DNA of 64,000 nt. Source: JBHHUI01 sp965248775 (lineage in GTDB: Bacteria > Chloroflexota > Anaerolineae > Anaerolineales > JBHHUI01). A program made the position numbers and the translations under genes. Positions within the stretch are counted from its first letter, which is position 1; each line of letters begins with the position of its first letter. The notes under the pieces were generated by a model. The model was not told the origin of the DNA. It saw only the letters and a program-made list of their open reading frames with translations, and made no database searches. This document shows positions 27,120 through 36,694 of the stretch, in pieces. The stretch covers positions 682,001-746,000 of the forward strand of contig OZ252150.1 in NCBI GenBank assembly GCA_965248775.1, in the 5' to 3' direction.

Positions 27120-27938
27120 GGTAGTGGTTACATGGTAACTGATGGGGACCACGCTGTATTGTAGTAATGGAGATACAACTTGAGTACAGCTTCATGGTAA
27201 ACGTCGGACTTGGAGAAAGAAAGAGTTTTGCGCACGAAGCGAGCCAGTCTCTGGCGCAAGGTGTTGTTCCAGCGTTCCACGTGAGATGTCTGGCCGCTTT
27301 CTTTGCCGACACTTTGGTGAGTGTCGTTTGGTAAAACCTTCTGGTAAGCGTGCCAGAAGTCGCTGAAGGAGCAACACGCTTTGTAGGATGCTGGGATGGA
27401 TTTCCATAACGCGCGACAACTTTTTTCACTGCGGTCGCCAATAAAATAGGCCACCACTTGGCGCGTGCGCCGACACAGCGCGACCCATATCCAACGTTTA
27501 TCGTTTTTTGTGCGTACAAATGACCATAATTCATCCAATTCCAGCACATCATCCGTTTTTACGGTTTCTAAAGTGTCAGCCAGGTTCGGCATAGCGCCGG
27601 CCTTCTCCAGAATCCAGCGTGCTAATGTCTGCCGCGCGATGCCAAAGATGCGCTCAATGCCGCGCATACTGGCTCGCTCTCGATAGGTGCGTAGGACAAA
27701 TTCTCTGATGAACTCAGGATAAGAACGGCTTTGCGGTTCCAACATTCCATAAGCGGCGCAATCGAGACAATGAAACTTCTGACCGCCTTTATAGTCTGTA
27801 CCATTCTTGACAATGTTGAGGCTCCTGCACTTTGAACACTCATGCGTGATGACACTCTGGATCATTTTGGCGCTCCTCTGTTTGGCAGGCCAACAACTTA
27901 CTTTTTCCAGACTCATCAGTCAACATGTAACCACTACC
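27120..27938 (-). mobile_element. IS1-like insertion sequence, copy 1 (819 bp)
   Basis: The inverted ends are GGTAGTGGTTACATG and complement. An 8-bp target duplication CAGGGAAT lies at 27112-27119 and 27939-27946. It has one transposase frame on the minus strand. It interrupts the PIG-L gene. A copy of identical length lies at 60483-61301, and the encoded proteins are identical. Confidence 0.94.
27128..27916 (-). CDS. IS1-like transposase (single frame)
   Basis: This protein is up to 262 aa. It has a zinc-finger start (CSKCRSLNIVKNG...HCLDC), a helix-turn-helix (SMRGIERIFGIARQTLARW) and the IS1 DDE core (DELWSFVRTKNDKRWIWVAL, TSHVERWNNTLRQRLARF). The more likely start is the Met of MIQSVITHEC (27865), since the longer form runs into the inverted repeat. 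Unlike enterobacterial IS1, no frameshift is needed. It is probably functional. Confidence 0.93.
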   Translation of the reverse strand: MSLEKVSCWPAKQRSAKMIQSVITHECSKCRSLNIVKNGTDYKGGQKFHCLDCAAYGMLEPQSRSYPEFIREFVLRTYRERASMRGIERIFGIARQTLARWILEKAGAMPNLADTLETVKTDDVLELDELWSFVRTKNDKRWIWVALCRRTRQVVAYFIGDRSEKSCRALWKSIPASYKACCSFSDFWHAYQKVLPNDTHQSVGKESGQTSHVERWNNTLRQRLARFVRKTLSFSKSDVYHEAVLKLYLHYYNTAWSPSVTM

Positions 27939-27946
27939 CAGGGAAT

Positions 27947-29100
27947 TGCCCCTGGTCGTCATCCCGCCCATCTCGCTGCACCCTGGATCTATCCAGGAAT
28001 TCCTTCCAGTGAAAGCAGATACGCCGGGGCCGAAAGTCCAGTCAGAACAAGACGTCGGAGATAGTTTGGAAATTCTGGATGGAGATGAAGCCATTCAGCG
28101 TCTGGAACTTAAGGTGGTGGCTCGGAATAATAGTGAACAGGCTGTCGAAGGCAGCCTGAGATTGGAGGCCCCAGACGGATGGACAGTTGCCCCCCAACAG
28201 GTCAATCTTTCCTTGGAAACGGGCGGCGCGGAAACAGTCCGATTTTCGGTGACTGTCCCGGCCGGCATCTCACAAGGTCACTATCCACTGCACTATAAAA
28301 TTCGCTACGGGCAACGAGACTATGCGGACGTTCTCACGCCGGTGCAGATGGCAGCGCCGGGGCTTTCGGTTGTAGACGGATCTAACTGCGTGAAGGAAGA
28401 ATTCATCATCACACCCGCACAGGTGATGGTGCACCTCATCAATGCTCAATTCGTGGGGGACCTGCGCTACGCGTATATCCAGGGAGTAAAAGATGAGTTG
28501 GCGGACATCCTGCAGCCCTTTGGGCTCACCTGGCACCTGATCGAAGATGCAGAGATGGGGTACATCGATCTTAGCCAGTTTGACGCAGTAGTGGTCGGGC
28601 ACAACGCTTATTTAGTCCGGAATGAGCTGCGGAAATATGCAGGGCGGTTTGTGGACTATGTCCACCAGGGCGGCACCCTCATTGTTCAATACCAGGGCTA
28701 TGGTTACCAAAGCCCTGCTGGCTTGACCCCTTATCCGATCAACTACAGCCAACCGCATGACCGGGTGACCCATCAGGACGCCCCAGTGACGATCCTCGAC
28801 GCAGAGCATATGCTCTTCCGCCTGCCAAACGTTATCCGGGCTTCCGATTTTGATGACTGGGTTCGGGATCGGGGGCTCTACTTTTTTGGCCAATGGGATA
28901 AACACTACCACCCATTGCTCGCCTGTTCTGATCCCGGCGAGGAACCTAAAGAAGGCGGTCTGCTCATCTGCCAATATGGCCGGGGTACCTACCTCTACAC
29001 AGGGTATTCCTTTTTTCGCCAACTACCGGCCGCCGTCGCGGGGGCGTTCCGGCTCTTTGCAAACATTCTGGCGTTGCCGGCGGCACTTATCCTGGAACAA
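27947..29100 (+). pseudogene. PIG-L deacetylase, 3' part (NEW3-like and glutamine-amidotransferase-like domains)
   Basis: This continues the gene cut at 27119. A second NEW3-like beta domain (EGSLRLEAPDGWTVAPQQVN) is followed by a domain with LTWHLIEDAEMGYIDLSQFD, VVGHNAYLVRN, GGTLIVQYQGYGYQSP and GTYLYTGYSFFRQLP, as in C-terminal regions of large secreted/cytosolic PIG-L proteins. Around 29100 the sequence changes abruptly into a transposase remnant, so the natural C-terminus is lost. The gene is therefore broken at its start, middle and end. Confidence 0.8.
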
Positions 29101-29728
29101 ACCAAACGGCGCGTATTTCAGAATGAATCTGTGCCGGCTTCAGAAAAGCTGGTCAGTCTGTTCGAAGTTGACACTGCCATTATCCGACGCAACAAAGCTG
29201 GCAAGCCCACCGAGTTCGGTCGCAAAGTCTGGCTAGATGAAGTCGACGGCGGCATCATTTCCGACTGGCGGTTGCTCGATGGCAATCCTTCCGATGATAC
29301 CCAACGAAGTCGCGTGTGCGACTCCACGCGGTGGCACCCAGCTATTGATAATCATTGTCGAACCTTTGGCAAGCCGCCAGTCCAGGCCAGTGCTGACCGC
29401 GGTGTTTATTCCTCGGCCAACGAAAACTATGCAAGACAAAAGGGCGTTCGGCACGTCGTCTTACCCAAAGCGGGTTATAAGTCCCAAGAACGCCATGCTC
29501 ATGAAAAACAGGCCTGGTTCAAACGCGGCCGTCGTTTTCATGCTGGCGTTGAGGGCCGAACCCCGTCCAGGACCGGGACGGGACTGGGTCAGTGTTCTCA
29601 AACGCAAACATGCCTTCGGCATTTGTCGTTATCGTGGCAATCAGGGCCACCATCGTTGGGTTGGCTTGACCATTCTGGCTGCTAACCTGAACACGATCGG
29701 ATTGAGACTACATGCTCGTGCTACCTGA
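29101..29728 (+). mobile_element. Degenerate transposase remnant (ISNCY/IS1202-like)
   Basis: The segments EKLVSLFEVDTAIIRRNKAG, KPTEFGRKVWLDEVDGGII and RHVVLPKAGYKSQERH match the catalytic end of IS1202/ISNCY-type transposases. The last part, VLKRKHAFGICRYRG...GLTILAANLNTIGL, is in a different frame from 29560 on. Only the C-terminal half remains, without recognised inverted ends. It lies between the truncated PIG-L gene and a truncated cNMP-binding domain. Confidence 0.75.
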
Positions 29729-29818
29729 ACATTTCAAATCCGATCGCTCAAACCAAACCCTAGTTCAGGTCGTCTGTTTTCAGCCCAGCGATGCGTTTCG
29801 CACCGGAAACTAGCTAAG

Positions 29819-30010
29819 AGGGGAGAGCTAATCGGAGAGATGGGGGTTCTGGGAAAGAGGCCGCGTACCTCCGCCATGCAGGCCAAAGGAGATGTCCAAT
29901 TGCTAGTGATTGAAGGCGTCCACTTCCAGTCCATTATGCACAAGCATCCGGAAATGTATGATGGGGTGATCCAAATTCTGGTGGATAAGCTAGCCGCCAC
30001 GGGTGGCTAA
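29819..30010 (+). pseudogene. Cyclic-nucleotide-binding domain remnant
   Basis: An open frame ending at TAA 30008-30010 encodes GELIGEMGVLGKRPRTSAM followed by QLLVIEGVHFQSIMHKHPEM. This is the phosphate-binding cassette and C-helix of a CAP/cNMP-binding domain. Its upstream part is missing, apparently lost where the transposase remnant now lies. It overlaps the possible GTG start of the BshA gene. Confidence 0.65.
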
Positions 30011-30017
30011 CTCGCTG

Positions 30018-31223
30018 ATGCGAATTGGCATACTGTGCCATGCCAGTTTTGGAGGCAGCGCCCGCATCGCGACTGAACTCGCTGCGGAACTCGCTCGGCG
30101 AGGAAACCGGGTGCACCTCTTCACCCGTACCTTGCCCTTTGGCGGTTGGGATCATCACCCCGGAGTGCTGTTACACCCAGTCGTCCAGGAGCAGGTCAAC
30201 GATATCCATCCTGCCCGGCTCCATGCGCACTGGTCGCCGGACGATTTGGAGGCGCTGATAGCACGCATCTTGAATGTCAGCGCACACGAGGGGCTCGATG
30301 TTCTCCATTTTCACTATGCAGTACCATTCGCGTTTGTGGTAGCTGAAGTGCGACGTCGTCTGAGATCGGCAGCGCCGTTGCTCATCGGCACGCTGCATGG
30401 CACAGACGTCACTATTTTTGGCCGCGAGCCTGACACTGGTCCCAGTCTGGCTGCAGCGCTGCGCAAGCTGGATGCGCTGACGACCGTCTCTCAGCACCAT
30501 GCCCGTCTGGCCGGCGAGATATTTCAGTTTCACGAACGTCCGCGGGTGATCTCGAATTTCGTCGATCTGGCCCGCTTTCGGCCGCAAGGTCATACGGACG
30601 AAGAGTCTACGATGCACTCCAACGGCCACCAGCGTCTGCCGTCCAAGCTGCATATAGTGCATATTTCCAACTTCAGACCGGTCAAGAATCCTGAGAGCGT
30701 CGCCCGCATCTTTCTCGATATCCGCGCACAGATGGATGCGGAATTGTGGCTGATCGGTGATGGCCAGGAATTGGACGCCGTCAAATCCATCCTCAATTCA
30801 AACGGGCGGGGAAACGACGTTCGCTATTGGGGGCATCAGTCAGAAGTGGGTCCTATTCTGACTCAGTGTCACCTTTTGCTAATAACAAGTACATACGAAA
30901 GTTTTTGTCTGGCTGCCCTGGAAGCCCAGGCCTGTGGGGTGCCGGTGCTGGCTACTGAGGTGGGCGGCTTGCCAGAAGTTGTTGTGAACGGTAAAACAGG
31001 ATTGCTCTTCCCAGTCGGCAATCACAGTATGGCGGTGGATCAGGCTATAAGCCTGCTAACTGATCCAACCCGGTACGCGCGCATGCGTCAGGCGGCTGTC
31101 CGGCATGCCCGGCGGTTTGGGCATATTGAGATTGTTCCGCATTATGAAGACTTGTATCGAGAGTTACTTGATAAACGCACGGCACGTCCGCTTCTTGGAG
31201 AAGCGCAGGCGCTATACCCTTAG
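30018..31223 (+). CDS. bshA: BshA-like glycosyltransferase (GlcNAc-malate synthase)
   Basis: This GT4-type glycosyltransferase has the BshA-like N-terminal segments ILCHASFGGSARIATELA, HFHYAVPF and GTLHGTDVTIFG. The C-terminal UDP-sugar domain has ISNFVDLARFRP, HISNFRPVKN and EALEAQACGVPVLATEVGG. BshA makes GlcNAc-malate, the first step to bacillithiol. Supporting context is a BshC-like and a BshB1-like gene 6-8 kb downstream. ATG 30018 (MRIGILCHASFG) fits the family start; GTG 30003 would overlap the upstream remnant. Confidence 0.83.
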   Translation: MRIGILCHASFGGSARIATELAAELARRGNRVHLFTRTLPFGGWDHHPGVLLHPVVQEQVNDIHPARLHAHWSPDDLEALIARILNVSAHEGLDVLHFHYAVPFAFVVAEVRRRLRSAAPLLIGTLHGTDVTIFGREPDTGPSLAAALRKLDALTTVSQHHARLAGEIFQFHERPRVISNFVDLARFRPQGHTDEESTMHSNGHQRLPSKLHIVHISNFRPVKNPESVARIFLDIRAQMDAELWLIGDGQELDAVKSILNSNGRGNDVRYWGHQSEVGPILTQCHLLLITSTYESFCLAALEAQACGVPVLATEVGGLPEVVVNGKTGLLFPVGNHSMAVDQAISLLTDPTRYARMRQAAVRHARRFGHIEIVPHYEDLYRELLDKRTARPLLGEAQALYP

Positions 31224-31366
31224 ACGCAGGAATGGACCGGAAGGCAAACTTGGCATCCGCTGATGGGTAGCGGCTTTCCGAATTCGTGTGAGCGACGCAG
31301 CGCACACGCGCTACGAGCGTATCTGCCGCTCAATCCCAGTTCGATCCAAAAAGGAGTAAATCGACA

Positions 31367-31828
31367 ATGAACGATCTAGACTTGATGCGGATCAAAGATG
31401 TCATGACCGTGCGCACCGCTCGCATCCGTCACGATTCCAGTTTGCAACATGCTGCGGAAATGGTAGCTCTGTCCCGCGTGAGCGACCTGATGGCGATCGA
31501 TGAGGAGAACAACTTCATTGGCGTGCTCTCGGAGGGAGATATTCTGCGCAACGCTATGCCTGATATAGACGAAATCTTGGAGGAAGGAGGCTCTCTCGAC
31601 ACGGCATTCCACATATTCCTGAGCAAAGGCAGGGATCTGTCAGAGCTATCCATCACACCGCTCATCATTCGAGAGCCGCTTGTAGTCGATCCGGAAGACC
31701 ACGTTGCAAGAGCCGCCACTGTACTTGTTGACAAACAGATACGTCTGCTACCGGTCATCAGGGATGGCAAGCTGGTCGGAACTGTCTCACGGTCCGACAT
31801 ATGCCGAGCTGTCGTCGGCACGCTCTAA
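31367..31828 (+). CDS. CBS-domain pair protein
   Basis: This 153-aa protein consists of two CBS motifs (about residues 8-65 and 90-150), with the typical ends DLMAIDEENNFIGVLSEGDI and LLPVIRDGKLVGTVSRSDI. Such stand-alone pairs bind adenine nucleotides or AdoMet and act as energy or redox sensors. A good RBS (AAGGAG) precedes ATG 31367. It lies between bshA and the FHA-dioxygenase gene, from which the second IS701-like copy now separates it. A direct role in thiol synthesis is not shown. Confidence 0.88.
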   Translation: MNDLDLMRIKDVMTVRTARIRHDSSLQHAAEMVALSRVSDLMAIDEENNFIGVLSEGDILRNAMPDIDEILEEGGSLDTAFHIFLSKGRDLSELSITPLIIREPLVVDPEDHVARAATVLVDKQIRLLPVIRDGKLVGTVSRSDICRAVVGTL

Positions 31829-31883
31829 GAATTGATTGCATCGTAGAGAAATCACAAGAGAATGGTTCTTAGATAGATCCAAA

Positions 31884-33411
31884 GCTCGACTTTGTACGTT
31901 TCAAGTAGCGTAACAAGCCATATTTAGCAGAGAATCGAGCAATGCGCGCGGGACTTTTACGATATCGGGCTGCGACGGCGACATGGAAAAACCACTTGCC
32001 ATCGGCCAGAGTTCACGCCGCACAGTTGCGATTGCATCAGAGAATGTTGGCAAAGGTTTGGCATACCAGGCAGCCGTTCGCACAGGGATTGGGTCATGCA
32101 CATGCAACTTGTGAGCCGCCAGCGTGATCCAGGAAAACAGTCCTAGCAGCACCGGCGTGACGCGCGCGATGGCGGCATCGGACCACTGGCGCTGTGTCTC
32201 AACTCCGAGGTGGGCGCGCACTTCTTCGAACGTGACTTCCAGCTGCCCGCGTTGTACGAACCAGGTGATGACCTGTACCGGGTCAGCCCAGCGGTCCGTG
32301 CACAGCAAAGCTTGCGGCTTGAATTTGTCCTCCGGGTCGCGGATGAGAACCCAGCGCAGCGGCACAGTGGGCATCCCGCCGTGATACCAGACCGCCGTGC
32401 CGGCGGTGATTTCTACCGTGCGTTGTTTGTTGCTGTACCAGGCGACCGTGGTCTTCGTCCAAGCCGTTTCAGGGTCGTTCAGCCGGGCTTGCAATGTGGG
32501 TAAGCGGGCCCCCTTCCAGTGACCCAGGCCCCACTGGACTGGGTGCGCCGTGGCCGGCCGAGCTGTTCGGGCTTGCGCGGCGGTGCCGGTTGATACAGGG
32601 CTGCGTCCAGACGCAGACGTGTGACGACCGCCACCGGCTCGGAGAGCGACTGACAGGCATGCAGGAATTCCAGCGCGGCGTAGCTATTGTCGGCCACAAG
32701 CACCAACTTTCGGCTGGGCAACCAGCGGCGCAGCTGGAAGACCATTTGGCGCGCCCAGTCGAGTACCGTTTTATGAGCGCGCGCTTTGTCCGCATAATAT
32801 CGCTGAGAAGGCGCCAACAGTGTAAACACTGGCAGCGCCCACACGCGTATCGCCCATGGAATGTGTACAAGCCACATCAGGCTGATCCAGCGCAAGCCGC
32901 TGGCCTTCACGAAGTGACCCCCGCTCGAACGCACGGCGTCGCGATAGATGCCGCGCGCCTTGATACGACGACCCCAGCGACGTTCGATAGTTTCATCGAT
33001 TCCAAACACCAAAGTCTCGTCACCGTAATCAAAGTGCTGCAAAAGCAACGCAAGCAACAATTGGCTCAACTTACGTGCCGACCAGGTCGCGCGATTGAGC
33101 ACGTGGTGAAACTTCGCAAAATTACCGGCACTGCTCAGCCCCACACTTGCCGGGTACGGCAGTACTCGGTTACGCGCAGCGCGAGCGTCACCGTCCGCAA
33201 GTGCGGCGTCAGGATCGAACCGACCAGAAGCACCAGAGCTTTCCACCAAGTGCGCTTTTCGAACACTGTCGCGAAGGGCTTAAGCAAGTCTATAATGTCC
33301 GTGGGCAAGGTGAGCATTTTCCGACCTTTCTTGATCCAAAGGTCAGCTTACCTTACCTTACCTTGCCTTTCTATTTATGAGAAATCAGTCCCCAAATGTA
33401 CAAAGTCGAGC
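31884..33411 (-). mobile_element. IS701-like insertion sequence, copy 2 (1528 bp)
   Basis: The ends are the same GCTCGAC...GTCGAGC inverted repeats as copy 1, in opposite orientation. The target duplication is AAA (or CAAA). The right duplication is part of the AAAGGAG ribosome-binding site of the next gene, so the insertion lies immediately upstream of that RBS and has probably cut it from its native promoter. Three GGTAA units near 33342-33360 replace the single one in copy 1. Confidence 0.92.
31901..33317 (-). pseudogene. IS701-like transposase, same two frame changes, no amber stop
   Basis: The three frames are 33317-33135, up to 32479, and 32494-31901. The two frame changes and the palindromic insertions are identical to copy 1. 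Here codon TGG (Trp, ITWFVQRGQ) is intact where copy 1 has TAG. A functional product would need two -1 frameshifts. Confidence 0.75.
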
Positions 33412-33427
33412 AAAGGAGACTTGCAAC

Positions 33428-36400
33428 ATGGACGCGAAAAAGACGACACTTTCGCAGCCACGCCCAGTGGCCACATTGGTTATTCAAGGGGGATCCCAAG
33501 CCGGTACGAGCTTTCCTGTTTCTGAAATTGCGGTGTTTATTGGCCGAGATGAAGATCTGGATGTCGTCCTGCAAGATGAAGAATGTTCTCTACGCCATGC
33601 GAGAGTTAGTTGGCTAGGTGGGCAATTTATGCTTGAAGACTTGGGAAGCACCAATGGAACGAAGCTAAATGGCGTGCCCGTCTCTGCCTCGCAGATGCTG
33701 AATTCTGGTGACAAGATTGGCATAGGTCAAACAACGCTGGTGTTTGAAATGGTTACAGCTAGTCTAGAAAAGGTTGCACCTCCTGAAACAATTCTGAAAG
33801 CTGATGGGATCATTCCCTCGCGGCAGGTGCTAATTACTGCATCCGAGACGAACAAGCGCCTCGGGAATGAGAACCTGGGTTTCCTTTCCGAGTCCCATGG
33901 GTTTATGCCCAGCACACCACCGCGCCTACAGCTGCCACCCGCGTTCCAGGCTTGGGACGGAATGGTCGAACGGCTTCCCGAACTCTACCGGACTCTCACC
34001 CTGCGCAAGAACTTCGACGCCATGCCTGTACTGAATGCCTCCGAAGCGCATCTCGAGGACCAGTATCTCCTCCGCGCCTCGGCAATTATCAGCATTTTCG
34101 CCCATGCCTACTATCGTGTAGAACCCGATCCGCCGGACCAGATGCCGGATTGCATCCAGCTGCCGTGGGAAGAGATTACGCGCCGGCTTGGCAGGCCTGG
34201 TTCAGTCCTGTCCTACATCGATCTAATCATCTACAACTGGAAGCTAATCGATCCGAGCCGCGACGACCCGGTACGGGTCGAGAACATGCGGCTGCTGATT
34301 CCGACAGTGGACAACGTCGTAGAGCGTATTTTCTACCTGGGTCAGGTCGAAATACTCTCCCAGGCTACACCGATCGTCGGGGCGATTGTGCGGGCTCAGG
34401 AGGCGGCACATCAGGATGATGTAGAGGCCCTCAAGCAGGAGCTTAGGATCATCGCCGATTCTCTATATGACATCACCTATAGTTCGCTGATGAAAATCAA
34501 GCTTAACCCGTACAGCGGTCCGTATTTTGTGGACCCGGTCGTGTGGGCCAAGGCGGTGGGTCCATTGGCCGTATCGCTCGAGGAGGGCGTACCGGGGCCC
34601 AGTGGCATCGCCTCGCCAATTTTCCATATCCTCGACGAATTCTTCGGTCGCCGGACTTACGCTAGCAGGCTTGGCCATGAAATGGGCTTGATCCGAGATT
34701 GGTACCCGCAGCACTGGCAGGAGTTCATCAATGCGGTCGGGCAGATTTCCGTGCGTGACTATGTCGCGAGTAACAGAAGCAAGACTCTCAAGGGAATATT
34801 CCAGGAGACTCTTCAGGCCTACACCGCTGACACCGGCTTCCTTGGGCGTCACCGGTTGAAAGTCTACGGCTATCTCGAGACCGCATTCAAAGTCGGACGC
34901 AGCGTGACCATCGGCAGCTTCTCAGGCAAATTCACAGAGCGAGCTTGGAATGAGGTAGATACCCAATTGACAAACTCGCGCGACGAACGCCGCAGCGGGT
35001 TCCCACAGTTCTGCCACCAAGCCAAGGTCAAACGAGTCAATACCACTCGCGTCGAAGGGGACGAATGGGTAAAGCAGATCGTCCTCGATGTGGCTGGCAC
35101 CGGAATTCGCTATCAGCCCGGCGACCGCTGCGCGATTTTGCCCGAGAACAGTGAAGTGCTTGTTGAGGAGACACTGCGGGCACTCCGGGCGCGAGGGAAT
35201 GAACCCATTAGGCTGAACGCTGCCTGGCAAGAGGCTGTTGGGCTCCGGGAGGGCTACGAGGAATCACAGACGCTCCCACTGCGGACTCTGCTCACCTTTG
35301 GGCGTATCCGGCCAGTGGACCGGGGGGTTGCCAAAGAGCTCCAAGTATTCTCTCACAACGAGAGTCTCAGGCGGATCGTCGAGGCCCGCGCGGAGGACCA
35401 ATGGGAGCTCTGGGATCTGCTCGACCTGCTGACCGAAGCCGGTTTCGATCCGAAGCGCATCTGGAAGGCTCACCCAGGGGAACGAGGGAGCATCTGCCGG
35501 ATTGTTCCCCAGGAGTCGTTCCGCATGTACTCAATTTCCTCGGTAGTAGAGAATGGGCATCTCGATGGTGCCACGGAGCTCCACCTCACCATCGGACGCC
35601 TGCGCTATCAGACAGACGAAACAGCGGTGTCCGGCGCATCCGAACGTTTGGGCACTGCCTCCAACTATCTAGGAGATACATCGACCGTCTCTCCAGAGGA
35701 TATGGGCAGTATCTCGCTAAGGGCAATCCACCCGCCTCGCTTTAACCTGCCGGCAGACGAGGGCACGCCCATCGTGATGTTTGCCGGTGGGACGGGTATA
35801 GCCCCATTCCTCAGTTTTGTCCGTGAACGGGCGCAACGAGAAAACTCGGGTGAGAGCTGGCTGTTTTTTGGAACGCGGACCAAATCGGATTTCTACTATC
35901 AGGAAGAGCTAGAGCAGATCGTCGGAAGTAACCGCCGCTTGCATGTGCGGCCTGCATTCTCGCGAGACGCTATCGATACCAAATTTATATCCAACGGAGA
36001 AGGCGGGCACTTCGTCTTCGAGCCGGGGCAGAAGCGGTATATCGGTGACGAGATGCTGCGGGAAGAGAACGCCAGCGTTCTGTGGGATCTCCTTCGAAGT
36101 ACGCAAGATGGGGGCCGGGGGGCCTTCTTCTATGTCTGTGGACGGACCGTTTTTGCGAACGCCGTCATAGAGGGAATCAAGGCCGTCATCCGGCGGTTTA
36201 GCGACGGATCTGAAGAAGAAAAGGAGCAGGCGGCGCTGCAGATGTTGTATCGTCTGGTTGGTGAGGATCGATACATGCAGGACATTTTCACCACCTATAC
36301 AGGCTCTCAAATGGAGCAGAAGACCTTCGACACATCCGAGGTGGTCCTGCATAACAATGACGAACACGGTTACTGGATGGTCATTAGCGGTCGCGTTTAC

Positions 36401-36694
36401 GATCTCTCCGAGTTTGCCCACCTTCATCCTGGTGGTATGAAGATCGTTCACGAGTACACAGGTATGGACGCCACCGAGGCATACCAGAAAATTCTTCATG
36501 ACGTGAATCCGGCAAGTAGACGCGATGCTCGGCATGTACGAAATTGGCGCGATTCGTCGGTTGGACCTCGGGAGGGAGTGGGGTGTCGCTGTAGGTCCGA
36601 AAGGGCTCCAGGTCGTTACCCTTGCCGATGCCTTTCGTGTCTGGGTACGCTTCATCTATTTTGTTGTCGAGTTGGAGAACTCGCTTCGCAATGA
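33428..36694 (+). CDS. FHA + PrnB/IDO-like heme dioxygenase + flavin reductase + cytochrome b5 fusion
   Basis: 1088 aa before the frame change. Domains: FHA (about 15-105; FIGRDEDLDVVLQD, LEDLGSTNGTKLNGV); a PrnB/DUF1864, indoleamine-dioxygenase-like heme domain (about 170-530; FLGRHRLKVYGYLETAFKVG); a diflavin-reductase-like FAD/NADPH module without an FMN domain (about 545-905; YQPGDRCAILPEN, RMYSISS, GGTGIAPFLSF); cytochrome b5 (about 970-1045; heme ligands in HPGG and the later LHD). This reads as a self-contained electron chain NADPH-FAD-heme b5-heme dioxygenase under phospho-Thr control. ATG 33428 follows AAAGGAG. One extra G near 36510 shifts the frame; without it the protein continues as NPQVDAMLGMYEIGAIRRL into the next entry. 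Confidence 0.8.
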   Translation: MDAKKTTLSQPRPVATLVIQGGSQAGTSFPVSEIAVFIGRDEDLDVVLQDEECSLRHARVSWLGGQFMLEDLGSTNGTKLNGVPVSASQMLNSGDKIGIGQTTLVFEMVTASLEKVAPPETILKADGIIPSRQVLITASETNKRLGNENLGFLSESHGFMPSTPPRLQLPPAFQAWDGMVERLPELYRTLTLRKNFDAMPVLNASEAHLEDQYLLRASAIISIFAHAYYRVEPDPPDQMPDCIQLPWEEITRRLGRPGSVLSYIDLIIYNWKLIDPSRDDPVRVENMRLLIPTVDNVVERIFYLGQVEILSQATPIVGAIVRAQEAAHQDDVEALKQELRIIADSLYDITYSSLMKIKLNPYSGPYFVDPVVWAKAVGPLAVSLEEGVPGPSGIASPIFHILDEFFGRRTYASRLGHEMGLIRDWYPQHWQEFINAVGQISVRDYVASNRSKTLKGIFQETLQAYTADTGFLGRHRLKVYGYLETAFKVGRSVTIGSFSGKFTERAWNEVDTQLTNSRDERRSGFPQFCHQAKVKRVNTTRVEGDEWVKQIVLDVAGTGIRYQPGDRCAILPENSEVLVEETLRALRARGNEPIRLNAAWQEAVGLREGYEESQTLPLRTLLTFGRIRPVDRGVAKELQVFSHNESLRRIVEARAEDQWELWDLLDLLTEAGFDPKRIWKAHPGERGSICRIVPQESFRMYSISSVVENGHLDGATELHLTIGRLRYQTDETAVSGASERLGTASNYLGDTSTVSPEDMGSISLRAIHPPRFNLPADEGTPIVMFAGGTGIAPFLSFVRERAQRENSGESWLFFGTRTKSDFYYQEELEQIVGSNRRLHVRPAFSRDAIDTKFISNGEGGHFVFEPGQKRYIGDEMLREENASVLWDLLRSTQDGGRGAFFYVCGRTVFANAVIEGIKAVIRRFSDGSEEEKEQAALQMLYRLVGEDRYMQDIFTTYTGSQMEQKTFDTSEVVLHNNDEHGYWMVISGRVYDLSEFAHLHPGGMKIVHEYTGMDATEAYQKILHDVNPASRRDARHVRNWRDSSVGPREGVGCRCRSERAPGRYPCRCLSCLGTLHLFCCRVGELASQ

